Shown here: positions 54,874 to 63,289 of the stretch, piece after piece
Layout: each line of letters opens with the position of its first letter
Position numbering within the stretch: the stretch's first letter is position 1
From: Flavobacteriales bacterium
GTDB taxonomy: Bacteria > Bacteroidota > Bacteroidia > Flavobacteriales_F > PHOS-HE28
Assembly: GCA_016719225.1 (NCBI GenBank)
Contig: JADKAN010000001.1
Coordinates: forward strand, 186,001 to 250,000
DNA length: 64,000 nt
Reading direction: 5' to 3'
The notes under the pieces: model-generated
What the model was told of the DNA's origin: nothing
Seen by the model: the letters and a program-made list of their open reading frames with translations, nothing else
Database searches by the model: none
Position numbers and translations under genes: made by a program

Positions 54874-56007
54874 TCACTCCTCCACCTTCAACCCCATGGA
54901 GGTAATGATGGCCCGGTGGTCGCTCAACTCGTCCGGCAGGGTGCGGAAACCCCAGGCGTTGAACTGTGGGCCGTGCATGATGTGGTCGATACGGAAACTG
55001 GGCACGTTGCCGATGTAGGTATGTCCCAGCCCCTCGCCGCTTTCACTGAATGCATCGATGAGCCCGGAGCGCAGCAGCTCATGGTAACTATAACCCATGG
55101 GGCTGTCGTTCAGGTCGCCACAGTAGACCACCGGCCACGGGCTGTTTTTCATATGTTCGGCGATGGTGGTGGCTTCTCTTCCCCTGCGGATGAATGCATC
55201 CCTTAGCCGCCCCAGTATGCGCGTCCCCGCCGTGCCAAGGGAGTCTGCCCCACCGCCTTGTTCCACGTTGCGGATGAAGTCATAGTCCTGATCGCCGAAG
55301 CGCAGGCTGGCGAGGTGTGCCGTGTACACCCGTATGGTGTCGCGGCCCAAGGCAATGTCCGCCCACAGGGCGAGGTTGTTCAATTCATCGGGGAAGTGGA
55401 TGGTACCTTGGGCGAGCACCGGCCACGTGCTGAAAATGGCGATCCCGATGTGCTGGTTACCGCGCGTGTGCACGGTATAGGCATCTGCACAGGCAGTATA
55501 CCGGTATGCGGATAGCAGCGTGTCCTTCACCTCCAACTGGTCGCCGCCGTCAACGTCCAAAAACTCCTGCATGCAAAGGATGTCCGGATCCTCCACGCGG
55601 ATCAGGTCCATCATTTCATCCCGGGTCTGCTGGTTGTGCGTCCAGTTGTAGAGGTCGAAAAGCCGCACGTTCCAACTCATCACGGAGAAGCTGTTGCTCA
55701 CTCCAGCGGGTTGCGATAACCGCCCGGATAGCTGTGCATATTCGCCCAAGTGCGGAACGGCACAGGCCATGGCCAACGCGCACAGTACGTGCAGGCGGCG
55801 GCGCACCACACCGTGGAAAAGCAGCACGGCGGCATCGGCCACCACCAGCCAAGGGAAGAGCATGCCGAATAAGGCCAATGGCCAACAGCGAACGGGTTCC
55901 ACCTGCGAGCTGAGGCAGGAGAGGAGCAGTGCCAGGGACACCGGGAGCCCCAGCCACCAGATCAACCCGCGGCGGCGTTCCGGCTTCGCGACTTCTTCAA
56001 CGGTCAT
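54874..56007 (-). CDS. Endonuclease/exonuclease/phosphatase family protein with membrane anchor
   Basis: 377 residues from the Met of MTVEEVAKPERRRGLIWWLG (56007); a start 30 bases earlier is possible. Two to three hydrophobic helices in the first ~100 residues precede an EEP domain. Its motifs are VMSWNVRLFDLYN, ILCMQEFLD, YCGDLNDSPMGYSY and SDHRAIITSM, so the metal and catalytic residues are present. The active site probably faces the periplasm. Substrates of such anchored EEP proteins are unknown. It follows a rhomboid gene with an 11-base overlap. Confidence 0.8.
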   Translation of the reverse strand: MTVEEVAKPERRRGLIWWLGLPVSLALLLSCLSSQVEPVRCWPLALFGMLFPWLVVADAAVLLFHGVVRRRLHVLCALAMACAVPHLGEYAQLSGRLSQPAGVSNSFSVMSWNVRLFDLYNWTHNQQTRDEMMDLIRVEDPDILCMQEFLDVDGGDQLEVKDTLLSAYRYTACADAYTVHTRGNQHIGIAIFSTWPVLAQGTIHFPDELNNLALWADIALGRDTIRVYTAHLASLRFGDQDYDFIRNVEQGGGADSLGTAGTRILGRLRDAFIRRGREATTIAEHMKNSPWPVVYCGDLNDSPMGYSYHELLRSGLIDAFSESGEGLGHTYIGNVPSFRIDHIMHGPQFNAWGFRTLPDELSDHRAIITSMGLKVEE

Positions 56008-56902
56008 TACCGGCCTTGAAAAGATAGTCGCGTTCATCCTTGCTCAAACTACCGTAGCCGGACTTCGAGATCTTGTCCAGAATGGCGTCTATGCGTTCCT
56101 GGTGCTGCTTTTTCATAGTATTGAACTGCGCGTCGTTCCGTGGCGCTGGCTTACCGGTGGGCCGTTTCTCCACACGCATCCGGCTCTTTTTCCTGGGTTT
56201 CAGGCGGTGGAACAAGCGTTCCAAGCGATCCACGAGATCTTTTGACCAGTCGCGGCCTTGGGCCAGTTGCCGCGCGGAAACAAAGCCGTAAAGAGCGCCG
56301 CCCAAATGCGCCAAGTGCCCACCCGTATTGCCTCCTTGGCGGATGGCTATGAGGTCCAGCACCAGCACCGCAAGTGCGATGTACTTCAGCCGCACTGCGC
56401 CCAAGAGGATCAAGCTGACCATCATGTCCGGCCGGTACGCCGCGATGCCGATGAACACGCCCATCACCGCGGCCGAGGCACCGAGAATGGGACCGTTGCT
56501 GGCCAGACCCAAGTGCTCCGGCATGTAACTGCCCAGGGCGTAGAACGCGAAACCGCACAGGCCGCCCAGCAGGTAGTTCCCCAACAGGCGCTGGCCGCCC
56601 AGCAGGCTCTCAAAGAGCTGACCGCTGAACCACAGCATCACCATGTTCCAGAACAGGTGCATGGGCGCCTGGTGGGTGAACATGTACGTGATGGGTGTCC
56701 ACGGATGGCGCGCCAACCACGCCCAGTTGTTGGAGCCCATCAGGTTGTTGAGGAAGAGGGCACCTATGCCGCTGTTCCCCACCAGCCAACCAAGCAGCTC
56801 CACCGCCCACACCGCCAGGAATACCCCGATGTTCACGATCAAGAGCTTCTTGGTCATGCCGCCGGTGGCCCATTGGTTCTTGATATCGTCAGTGAGGGAC
56901 AT
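55997..56902 (-). CDS. Rhomboid family intramembrane serine protease (first copy)
   Basis: 301 residues with six membrane helices. HLFWNMVMLWFSGQLFESLL is the rhomboid L1/helix-2 region. The catalytic serine is in LGASAAVMGVFIG and the histidine in GGHLAHLGGALYGFV. The serine motif is GASAA rather than GxSG, a variant found in other Bacteroidota rhomboids. The C-terminal ~80 residues are basic and soluble (RMRVEKRPTGKPAPRND), ending in an acidic helix. It overlaps the EEP gene and follows a second rhomboid; both may act on the same substrates. Confidence 0.85.
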   Translation of the reverse strand: MSLTDDIKNQWATGGMTKKLLIVNIGVFLAVWAVELLGWLVGNSGIGALFLNNLMGSNNWAWLARHPWTPITYMFTHQAPMHLFWNMVMLWFSGQLFESLLGGQRLLGNYLLGGLCGFAFYALGSYMPEHLGLASNGPILGASAAVMGVFIGIAAYRPDMMVSLILLGAVRLKYIALAVLVLDLIAIRQGGNTGGHLAHLGGALYGFVSARQLAQGRDWSKDLVDRLERLFHRLKPRKKSRMRVEKRPTGKPAPRNDAQFNTMKKQHQERIDAILDKISKSGYGSLSKDERDYLFKAGNDR

Positions 56903-56963
56903 GGAGGGGGATGGGAGTCTTGTTCACCAGAGCGTCACAGAGAACACAGGGAACTTGCTTTTA

Positions 56964-56991
56964 GTCTTTTGTCCTTGGTCTTTCGTCTTGA
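56964..56991. repeat. Degenerate 7-bp tandem repeat (four units)
   Basis: GTCTTTT, GTCCTTG, GTCTTTC and GTCTTGA stand in a row in the gap between the two rhomboid genes. It is short and could be an unstable tract or part of a dispersed element. Confidence 0.4.
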
Positions 56992-57080
56992 GTTCGGGGG
57001 TAGGAATTCCGGGGCGCGTGTTCACGGGCTTAATACCAAGCACCTTTATCCTTTCGCATCGCCGAGCTTCCGGGCACCAT

Positions 57081-57884
57081 TCACAGCACTCCTTTCTTTC
57101 GCCAGTACTTGATGATGATGAATCCGAAGATCAGGCCGCCGAGGTGGGCATAGTGCGCCACGTTGTCGCCCGCGCGTTGGCTTACGCCCGAGTACAGTTC
57201 CCACAGGCCATAGAGCACCACGAAATACTTTGCCTTGATGGGTACCGGGAGGAACAGCAGCATCAGCTCCACGTTGGGGAACAGCATACCGAAGGCCAGC
57301 AGGATCCCGAAGATGGCACCGCTCGCTCCGATCATCACACCGGCATAGTCCCAGAACAGTGCTTTTACTGCGGTATCGCTGCCGGGGTGCTGGGCCACCA
57401 CGTCGTTCATCACGGCGTTGGCCTGGTCCATGGAAGCGTGGCTCGCTTCCACCATGTGGCGCACGTCGGCCACCGAGATACCGAAGCTTTGCACCTGTGC
57501 TACGAGGTCCTGCGTGCCCACGTAGCTCACGCCCATTTGCAGCGCCGCTGCGCCAAGGCCGCAGAGCAGGTAGTAGTTGAGGAAGCGCTTGGCGCCCATG
57601 ACGCGTTCGATGGGGCCACCGAACATGTACAGGGCGAACATGTTGCTCACGATGTGCCAGTACCAACCATCAGTCCCCGGCCCGGCGTGCATGAACATGT
57701 GCGTCACCACCTGCCAAGGCTTGAAGTCCGGCGAGCCGATGGCATGCAGACCCAACCAATTGTCGAGGAGGCTGCGGCCCAGCTCGTCGGTGCCCATGGC
57801 GATCTTCAACAGCAGCATCAGGCCGTTGATGATCAACAGGTTTTTCACCACCACCGGGAGGTTGGACGTGGGATCGCGGAACAT
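57081..57884 (-). CDS. Rhomboid family intramembrane serine protease (second copy)
   Basis: 267 residues with six helices. The catalytic serine motif is IGASGAIFGILLA (GxSG form) and the histidine is in VAHYAHLGGLIFGFI. The loop between helices (about residues 95-175) is longer than usual, with a stretch of DAQANAV-like polar sequence after HMVEASHASMDQ. It begins 9 bases after the mutL stop, so mutL, this gene, the first rhomboid and the EEP gene form one likely operon. Confidence 0.85.
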   Translation of the reverse strand: MFRDPTSNLPVVVKNLLIINGLMLLLKIAMGTDELGRSLLDNWLGLHAIGSPDFKPWQVVTHMFMHAGPGTDGWYWHIVSNMFALYMFGGPIERVMGAKRFLNYYLLCGLGAAALQMGVSYVGTQDLVAQVQSFGISVADVRHMVEASHASMDQANAVMNDVVAQHPGSDTAVKALFWDYAGVMIGASGAIFGILLAFGMLFPNVELMLLFLPVPIKAKYFVVLYGLWELYSGVSQRAGDNVAHYAHLGGLIFGFIIIKYWRKKGVL

Positions 57885-57893
57885 GCTGCTAAT

Positions 57894-59705
57894 TTATCGC
57901 TCGAAACGGTCATCCAATTCGTTCTGTCCATAGGTGATCAACACGGGTTTTCCACCCGGGGTGAAGTACGGCATTTCACAGGCAAAGAGCCGGTCGATCA
58001 GGTCGTGCATTTCCACGGTACCCAGTCTTTTCACCGGCTGGTTCATCACGCTGCGGGCCATGCCACGCGCCAGTGTGGCGTGCCGCTCGGCCTTCAAGGA
58101 ACCCCGCTCGTTATGGACTTGCTCCAGCACCTGCCCCAGCAGTTCCGCCGGGTCCTCGGCACCGCTTTCGGCGGGCATGCCGTTAACCGCCACGCTGCGC
58201 CCGCTCAAGGGCTCGACCTGGAAGCCCAACGCCTCCAGCTCCGGTAGAATGGCCAGCAACAGCGCATGGTCCGGTGCGTTAAGTTCCAAGGTGACGGGGA
58301 AGAGTTGTACTTGGCTGGTGCCGCTGCCTCCTTCCAACGCACGCATGGAGCGCTCGTACATGATCCGTTCCATGGCCCGCTGTTGGTCCATAACCACAAA
58401 ACCGCTTTTGAGCTGCGCCAAGATGTAGCGGCCCAACATTTGGAACACGGGCCGCTGGCTGTTGACTTCCTGATGCAACGGCGCGGCATGACCCTGATCT
58501 TCCGGCATCACGCCCGGCAGGTGTTCGTCGTGCTGCGTTACCCGCTGGTTGCCCAGGTCGAACAACTGCTGCCAGCCTGCGGAAGACGTGTGCGGTGGCA
58601 GGTCCGTGGGACGCCATCGTCCGGAGGATACCGGCGGCTCGCCTTCCACGGGGCCGCTGGCCGTGGCACCCATCAGCAGCGCGGGCTCGGGCTCGAAATC
58701 GATGCTGGGGGTGATGTTGTGCCGCCCCAGCGCCCGCCGCACCGCTGCATGCACAATGGCATACACTGTGCGGTCGTCCCGGAATTTGATCTCCGTTTTC
58801 GTGGGGTGGATGTTGATGTCGATCCACGCCGGGTCCAGCTCCAGGAAGAGGAACCAGCCGGGGTAATTATCCCGAGCGATGAGCTCGTCGTAGGCCCGCC
58901 GCACGGCATGCTCCAAATAAGGGCTGCGGATGTAGCGGCTGTTCACGAAGAAGTACTGCTCGCCGCGGTTCCGCTTAGCGAACTCCGGCTTGGTGACGAA
59001 GCCTTCCACGCGCACGAACTTTGTGGCCTCTTCCACCGGCACCAAGCGCTCGTCGAACTTCCTGCCGAAGACGCCCACGATGCGTTGCCGCTCGTTGCCG
59101 GGCTGCAGGTGGAACAGTTCCTGTCCGTTGTGCAGTAGCCGGAAGCGGATGGTGGGGTGTGCCAACGCCACGCGCTGGAACTCCTCGATCACGTGCTTCA
59201 TTTCCACCGGGTCGCTCTTGAGGAACTGCCGCCGCGCAGGCACGTTGTAGAACAAGCTGCGCACCAGCAGTGAAGAACCCACCGGGCAGGCCAGCGCCTC
59301 CTGCGCCTGTACACGGCTGCCCTCGATCAACACGCGGGTGCCCAGGTCGTTCCCTTCCTGCCGCGTTCTCAGTTCCACCTGCGCTATGGCAGCGATGCTC
59401 GCCAAAGCCTCTCCCCGGAAGCCTTTGGTCCGGATGGTCTGCAGGTCGTCCGCTTGGCGGATCTTGCTCGTGGCATGCCGCTCGAAGCAGGCCCGCGCAT
59501 CGGTGGCGGTCATGCCCTTGCCGTCGTCGGTCACTTGGATCAGCGTGCGGCCGGCGTCCTTCACCACCAGGGTGATCTGCTCCGCGCCTGCATCCACGCT
59601 GTTCTCCAGCAGCTCCTTCACCACGCTGGCCGGACGCTGCACCACCTCGCCCGCGGCGATCTGGTTGGCCACGTGGTCGGGGAGGAGGCGGATGATATCG
59701 CTCAT
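57894..59705 (-). CDS. mutL: DNA mismatch repair protein MutL
   Basis: 603 residues from the Met of MSDIIRLLPDHVANQIAAGE. The GHKL ATPase motifs are complete: ENSVDAGA, DDGKGM and TKGFRGEALASIAAI. The C-terminal dimerisation domain is present from ~410 and ends with ACEMPYFTPGGKPVLITY. I do not see the DQHAxxExxxYE endonuclease motif (it reads VMDQQRAMERIMYER), so nicking activity is uncertain. It couples mismatch recognition by MutS to repair. It is the first gene of the operon with the rhomboids. Confidence 0.93.
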   Translation of the reverse strand: MSDIIRLLPDHVANQIAAGEVVQRPASVVKELLENSVDAGAEQITLVVKDAGRTLIQVTDDGKGMTATDARACFERHATSKIRQADDLQTIRTKGFRGEALASIAAIAQVELRTRQEGNDLGTRVLIEGSRVQAQEALACPVGSSLLVRSLFYNVPARRQFLKSDPVEMKHVIEEFQRVALAHPTIRFRLLHNGQELFHLQPGNERQRIVGVFGRKFDERLVPVEEATKFVRVEGFVTKPEFAKRNRGEQYFFVNSRYIRSPYLEHAVRRAYDELIARDNYPGWFLFLELDPAWIDINIHPTKTEIKFRDDRTVYAIVHAAVRRALGRHNITPSIDFEPEPALLMGATASGPVEGEPPVSSGRWRPTDLPPHTSSAGWQQLFDLGNQRVTQHDEHLPGVMPEDQGHAAPLHQEVNSQRPVFQMLGRYILAQLKSGFVVMDQQRAMERIMYERSMRALEGGSGTSQVQLFPVTLELNAPDHALLLAILPELEALGFQVEPLSGRSVAVNGMPAESGAEDPAELLGQVLEQVHNERGSLKAERHATLARGMARSVMNQPVKRLGTVEMHDLIDRLFACEMPYFTPGGKPVLITYGQNELDDRFER

Positions 59706-59845
59706 GCGGAGGGACGCGCGCTCGCAGGGCACGGGACCGCAAAGATGCGGGGCATTCGGCGAGCGGCAAGGCTGCGGACACTTCCCAGCGCGTGTTCATC
59801 CGGAAAGGGCCGTGCCATTTGGTAACGTCCGGTGCAGGCGCAGCC

Positions 59846-59853
59846 TATACTTG
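59846..59853 (+). promoter_or_regulatory. Possible -7 element (TATACTTG) before FISUMP gene
   Basis: TATACTTG is one base from TAnnTTTG, 24 bases before the ATG at 59878. A TTTG at 59818-59821 lies 24 bases upstream, a slightly long spacing. Confidence 0.35.
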
Positions 59854-59877
59854 TAGGCACAACGCTCAACACGGCAC

Positions 59878-60882
59878 ATGAAAGCACCTCTTCTCCTGCT
59901 CCCTTTGTCCTTCACCTTTTGTTTGTCCGCATCCGCCCAGGAGGTCGTACCGGGCGAAACGCCCGGTTCCACCGGCGCCGTTCCCTACGGCACTGCAACG
60001 CTGGTCACCGTGCGCGCCACGGATGGCAACGTTTGGCTCCAGCAGAACCTCGGGGCGGCCCAAGTGGGTATTTCGATGGAGGATGTGGCCGCATTCGGCG
60101 ACCTGTACCAATGGGGACGTTGGGACGATGGCCACGCACTGCGCACCAGTGCCACGGCCAACGTGTCCACGCTCAGCTCCTCCAACCCGCTGGGGCTGGG
60201 CACCGGCAGCCCCTTCTTCTTTATCGGAGCAAACCCGGCTGATTGGTGGGGTGCCGGTACCGATGCGGACTTCTGGGGCGGAACATCGGCGACGGCCACC
60301 AAGGGCATCGACCCCTGTGCAGGCATCTGACCCGCGTGGCACCTGCCGTCCGCAGCGGAATGGGATGCGGTGATCACCGAGGAAGGGATCACCGGGAGTG
60401 CCAGCGCTTTCGCATCCGATCTGAAACTGGTGGTGGCCGGTTCCCGGGACGGTGGTACCGGCACCCTCATTAACGCGGGCGTCTATGGGAACTATTGGAG
60501 CAGCACCACCAGCGGTGTCTACGCCAAGAATTTTTCATTGGGCGATACGTGGGTAGCCCCCGCGGACGATGCCTACCGGGGTTACGGCATGAGCATGCGC
60601 TGCCTGAACAACGACCTGCATACCGGTATCCAGGACCCCGGTGAAATGCGCGGCCTGCGCATTTATCCCAATCCATCCAAGGGGTCCATCACCGTGGAAA
60701 TGGGCGGAACACCGATCGAGAGGATCAACGTTCATGGGGAGGACCTGCGCATCATTCGTTCATTTAAGCCCGATGGCGTGCAAGCCGAACTCTCGTTGAC
60801 AGATATGCCCAACGGTACTTATTTCGTCGAAGTCGTAAGCGAGTCCGCTGTGAGTTGGCGCACCGTGGTGATCGCCCATTAG
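59878..60882 (+). pseudogene. FISUMP-domain T9SS protein with in-frame TGA
   Basis: A single frame runs from 59878 to 60882 (334 codons), broken only by TGA at 60328-60330. The first part has a signal peptide (LLLLPLSFTFCLSASA) and a FISUMP start (GDLYQWGRWDDGHALRTS). The second resumes at once with PAWHLPSAAEWDAVITEEG, the usual middle of the domain, then YGNYWSSTTSG, YGMSMRCLNN and a sorting domain (LRIYPNPSKGSITVEM to WRTVVIAH). The frame and spacing are otherwise intact, so this is one gene with a nonsense codon. Without readthrough, only the N-terminal 150 residues would be made. Confidence 0.8.
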
Positions 60883-60920
60883 GTGGGCTGTTGCCGTTGG
60901 AGTGGATACCGATCGCGTAC

Positions 60921-60944
60921 CACCCCGGCTCTTTTGCCGGGGTG
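60921..60944 (+). terminator. Hairpin after FISUMP gene
   Basis: A perfect 9-bp GC-rich stem (60921-60929 with 60936-60944) around TCTTTT, 38 bases after the stop. A T run is lacking, so termination is uncertain. Confidence 0.45.
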
Positions 60945-61118
60945 ACAAACCCTGTTATTGCGCAGATCGTCCTGCGACAAGCTTCAGCGAAGATCCCCGC
61001 TCCGTCCTCACGGCGTGTCTCTCATGCCGGGCGAAGACCCAGCACCGCATCGGAACGGGCAGATGCCCACCCGGCCCGGGATCCATCGGCACCGAACTGC
61101 AGGTGCCACTGCCGTCGT

Positions 61119-61149
61119 TTTGGATTTTTTTCGAACGAGAGTAAGTTTG
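61119..61149 (+). promoter_or_regulatory. Canonical Bacteroidota promoter, TTTG-N19-TAAGTTTG
   Basis: TTTG at 61119-61122 and TAAGTTTG at 61142-61149 are separated by exactly 19 bases, matching the known -33/-7 pair of Bacteroidota. The Asp-box gene starts 17 bases after the -7 element. This is the best promoter in the window. Confidence 0.7.
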
Positions 61150-61165
61150 AGTCTAAACCCCACAC

Positions 61166-63235
61166 ATGATGAGAACGATCATACTCCCTATTCTTCTGCT
61201 CCTTTCCACCTTGGCCTCGGCCCAGCAGTGGCAGGCTACCAACGGACCTTACGGAGGAGATGTGTATTGCATGGTGTTGAACACCACAGGCGATGTGTTC
61301 GTGGGTACCCAAGGCGGCGGCGTTTTCCGGTCCACCGACAATGCGGAGAGCTGGCAACCGGTGAACAACGGCATCAAGAATTCCAAGGTGTGGGCACTGC
61401 TCGCTACGGCGAACGGGGACCTCTTCGCCGGTACCATGGGCGGCGGTGTGTTCCGCTCCAGTGATAACGGCGATAGCTGGACCGTTACGAATAACGGATT
61501 GGAATGGCCGTACGTGATCAGCTTGGCCAGCAATGCTTTCGGTGAACTTTTCGCCGGCACGGTGGAAGGTGGCGGCGTTTACCGCTCCGTGGACAACGGG
61601 GAGACGTGGACGGTGCTGAACAACGGCTTGAGCAATACATGGGTGCCGGCATTGTCCGTCACGGCGGAAGGCGTCCTCTTCGCGGGCACATGGGGCAGTG
61701 GCACCTTCCGCTCCACGGACAACGGCGATTCCTGGATGCCCGTAAGCGATGGTGTTTCTGCACAGTACGTGCTTTCGTTCGCTATCAATGGCGATGGCGA
61801 TATTTTTCTGGGCACCGACTACGGTGAAGGCATCTACCGTTCCACGGATGTCGGGGATACCTGGCAGCACCAGCCGTTGATCACCACGAACAACGTGAAC
61901 GGCCTGCTTGTGGCCGCCAATGGCGATGTGTTCGCCGCCTCCTACGGGGAAGGCATCTACCACTCTTCGGACAACGGTGCCACATGGGCTTCCACGAGCA
62001 CCGGCCTGGTGTCCTCCTACATGCTCTGCTTGGCCAGCAATGCTGCCGGCGACCTGTTCGCCGGTGCCTATTTCGGCGGTGGCGTATCGCGCAGCATGGA
62101 TAACGGTGCGAACTGGCAGACCCGGAACGATGGCCTGAGCGCCACCGATATCCGGGCGCTCGGCGGCACCAACACGGGCGCTGTGTTTGCAGGCTCCTAC
62201 GGTTTGGGCCTGTTCCTTTCGGAAGACCAAGGCCAGAGCTGGGCCGGGGCGAACGGCGGCTTGGATGCGCGTTACCTCCGGGCTTTCGCCAAAGCACCCA
62301 ACGGCACCTTGTTCGCCGGTGCGGACTTTGTTGACGGCTATGGTGGCGTTTACCGTTCCACCGACAACGGTGCTTCCTGGGAGGAGATCAACCACGGGGA
62401 TGTGTCGCAGGATGTACGCGGCATCGCCGTGAACTCCAACGGGGACGTTTTTCTCGCCACTTACATCACGGGGATCTATCGCTCTGTGAACAATGGGGAT
62501 AGTTGGATCGCCATGAACAATGGCCTTTCCTGCCTTAACCTCTGGTCCATCGCCGTGGATGGTGATAATGACCTTTATGCAGGGAGCGCAGGGTGCAATG
62601 AGGGCGTGTTCCGTTCCACCAACAACGGGGCAAGCTGGACCTCGGTGAGCAGTTCCTTCTCCTACCAGGACATCCCGGCGCTAGCGGTGGGCGGTAATGG
62701 AGCCGTGTATGCTGCGGCAGTGGGTTTCGGCGGAAGCATCTACCGATCGCTGGATGGTGGAGGCACATGGGAAGAAACGGTGAACGGCCTGGACCAGTTG
62801 AACACCCAAGCCTTGCTGGTGGATCCCATCGGCCGTGTGATCGCGGGTTCCAGCGCCGGGGCTTCGCTATCCGCCGATGGCGGCGATTCCTGGGTGTCCA
62901 TCAACACCGGATTGACCACCTTGGATGTCCGCTCGTTGGGTGTGGACAACACGGGTAAAGTATATGCCGGGACCGCCGGGGGCGGAGTGTTCGAATTACA
63001 GATCCCGGTAAGTATCCCCGAGGTTGCCGGTGCGGCCTTCCGCGTGGACCAGAATGTGCCGAATCCCTGCACGGCGCGAACGGAAGCAACGGTATCCCTG
63101 GCCAATGCGGCCCCGGTAGCGATCACCGTGCGCGATGCCCAAGGCCGCCAAATGGGCATGTGGCCGATCAGCGGGAAGGGCGACCACGTGATCACGTGGG
63201 ATGTTTCCGGCTGGGCGGACGGTGTATACAGCTAA
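61166..63235 (+). CDS. Secreted Asp-box beta-propeller protein, sorting domain truncated by TAA
   Basis: 689 residues as read, starting with a signal peptide (IILPILLLLSTLASAQ). About thirteen Asp-box units of the BNR/sialidase type follow, each with RSxDNGxxW (for example RSSDNGDSW, RSVDNGETW) and each preceded by a G-D-hydrophobic-F-A-G strand. Together they should form one or two beta-propellers. No sialidase catalytic residues are recognised. The sorting domain (VDQNVPNPCTARTEATVSL onward) is interrupted by TAA at 63233, after WADGVYS. The same frame continues 17 codons to a natural end, RRMLVAH. Loss of that end would probably block T9SS export. Confidence 0.8.
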   Translation: MMRTIILPILLLLSTLASAQQWQATNGPYGGDVYCMVLNTTGDVFVGTQGGGVFRSTDNAESWQPVNNGIKNSKVWALLATANGDLFAGTMGGGVFRSSDNGDSWTVTNNGLEWPYVISLASNAFGELFAGTVEGGGVYRSVDNGETWTVLNNGLSNTWVPALSVTAEGVLFAGTWGSGTFRSTDNGDSWMPVSDGVSAQYVLSFAINGDGDIFLGTDYGEGIYRSTDVGDTWQHQPLITTNNVNGLLVAANGDVFAASYGEGIYHSSDNGATWASTSTGLVSSYMLCLASNAAGDLFAGAYFGGGVSRSMDNGANWQTRNDGLSATDIRALGGTNTGAVFAGSYGLGLFLSEDQGQSWAGANGGLDARYLRAFAKAPNGTLFAGADFVDGYGGVYRSTDNGASWEEINHGDVSQDVRGIAVNSNGDVFLATYITGIYRSVNNGDSWIAMNNGLSCLNLWSIAVDGDNDLYAGSAGCNEGVFRSTNNGASWTSVSSSFSYQDIPALAVGGNGAVYAAAVGFGGSIYRSLDGGGTWEETVNGLDQLNTQALLVDPIGRVIAGSSAGASLSADGGDSWVSINTGLTTLDVRSLGVDNTGKVYAGTAGGGVFELQIPVSIPEVAGAAFRVDQNVPNPCTARTEATVSLANAAPVAITVRDAQGRQMGMWPISGKGDHVITWDVSGWADGVYS

Positions 63236-63289
63236 AGTGTGGAGGGTGCCGAAGGCCGCGTGGTAAGGCGCATGCTGGTAGCGCACTGA
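63233..63289 (+). pseudogene. Cut-off end of the Asp-box protein's sorting domain
   Basis: After the TAA at 63233-63235, the same frame reads SVEGAEGRVVRRMLVAH and then TGA at 63287-63289, a perfect sorting-domain ending. Tyr (TAC or TAT) is what the family would have at the stop position. Confidence 0.7.

Noticed and set aside
56643..58247. 534-codon plus-strand frame opposite rhomboids and mutL
   Set aside because: His/Gln/Val-rich antisense translation across three well-supported genes.
60328..60330. TGA recoded as an amino acid throughout the genome
   Set aside because: TGA is the proper stop of many genes in the window, for example the fur-type gene and the true ends of the T9SS genes.
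61022..62395. 457-codon minus-strand repetitive frame
   Set aside because: Its repeats mirror the Asp-box repeats on the other strand.
61166..63235. Regularly spaced repeats, considered as CRISPR or a tandem DNA array
   Set aside because: The repeats are degenerate at DNA level and keep codon phase; they encode Asp-box units.
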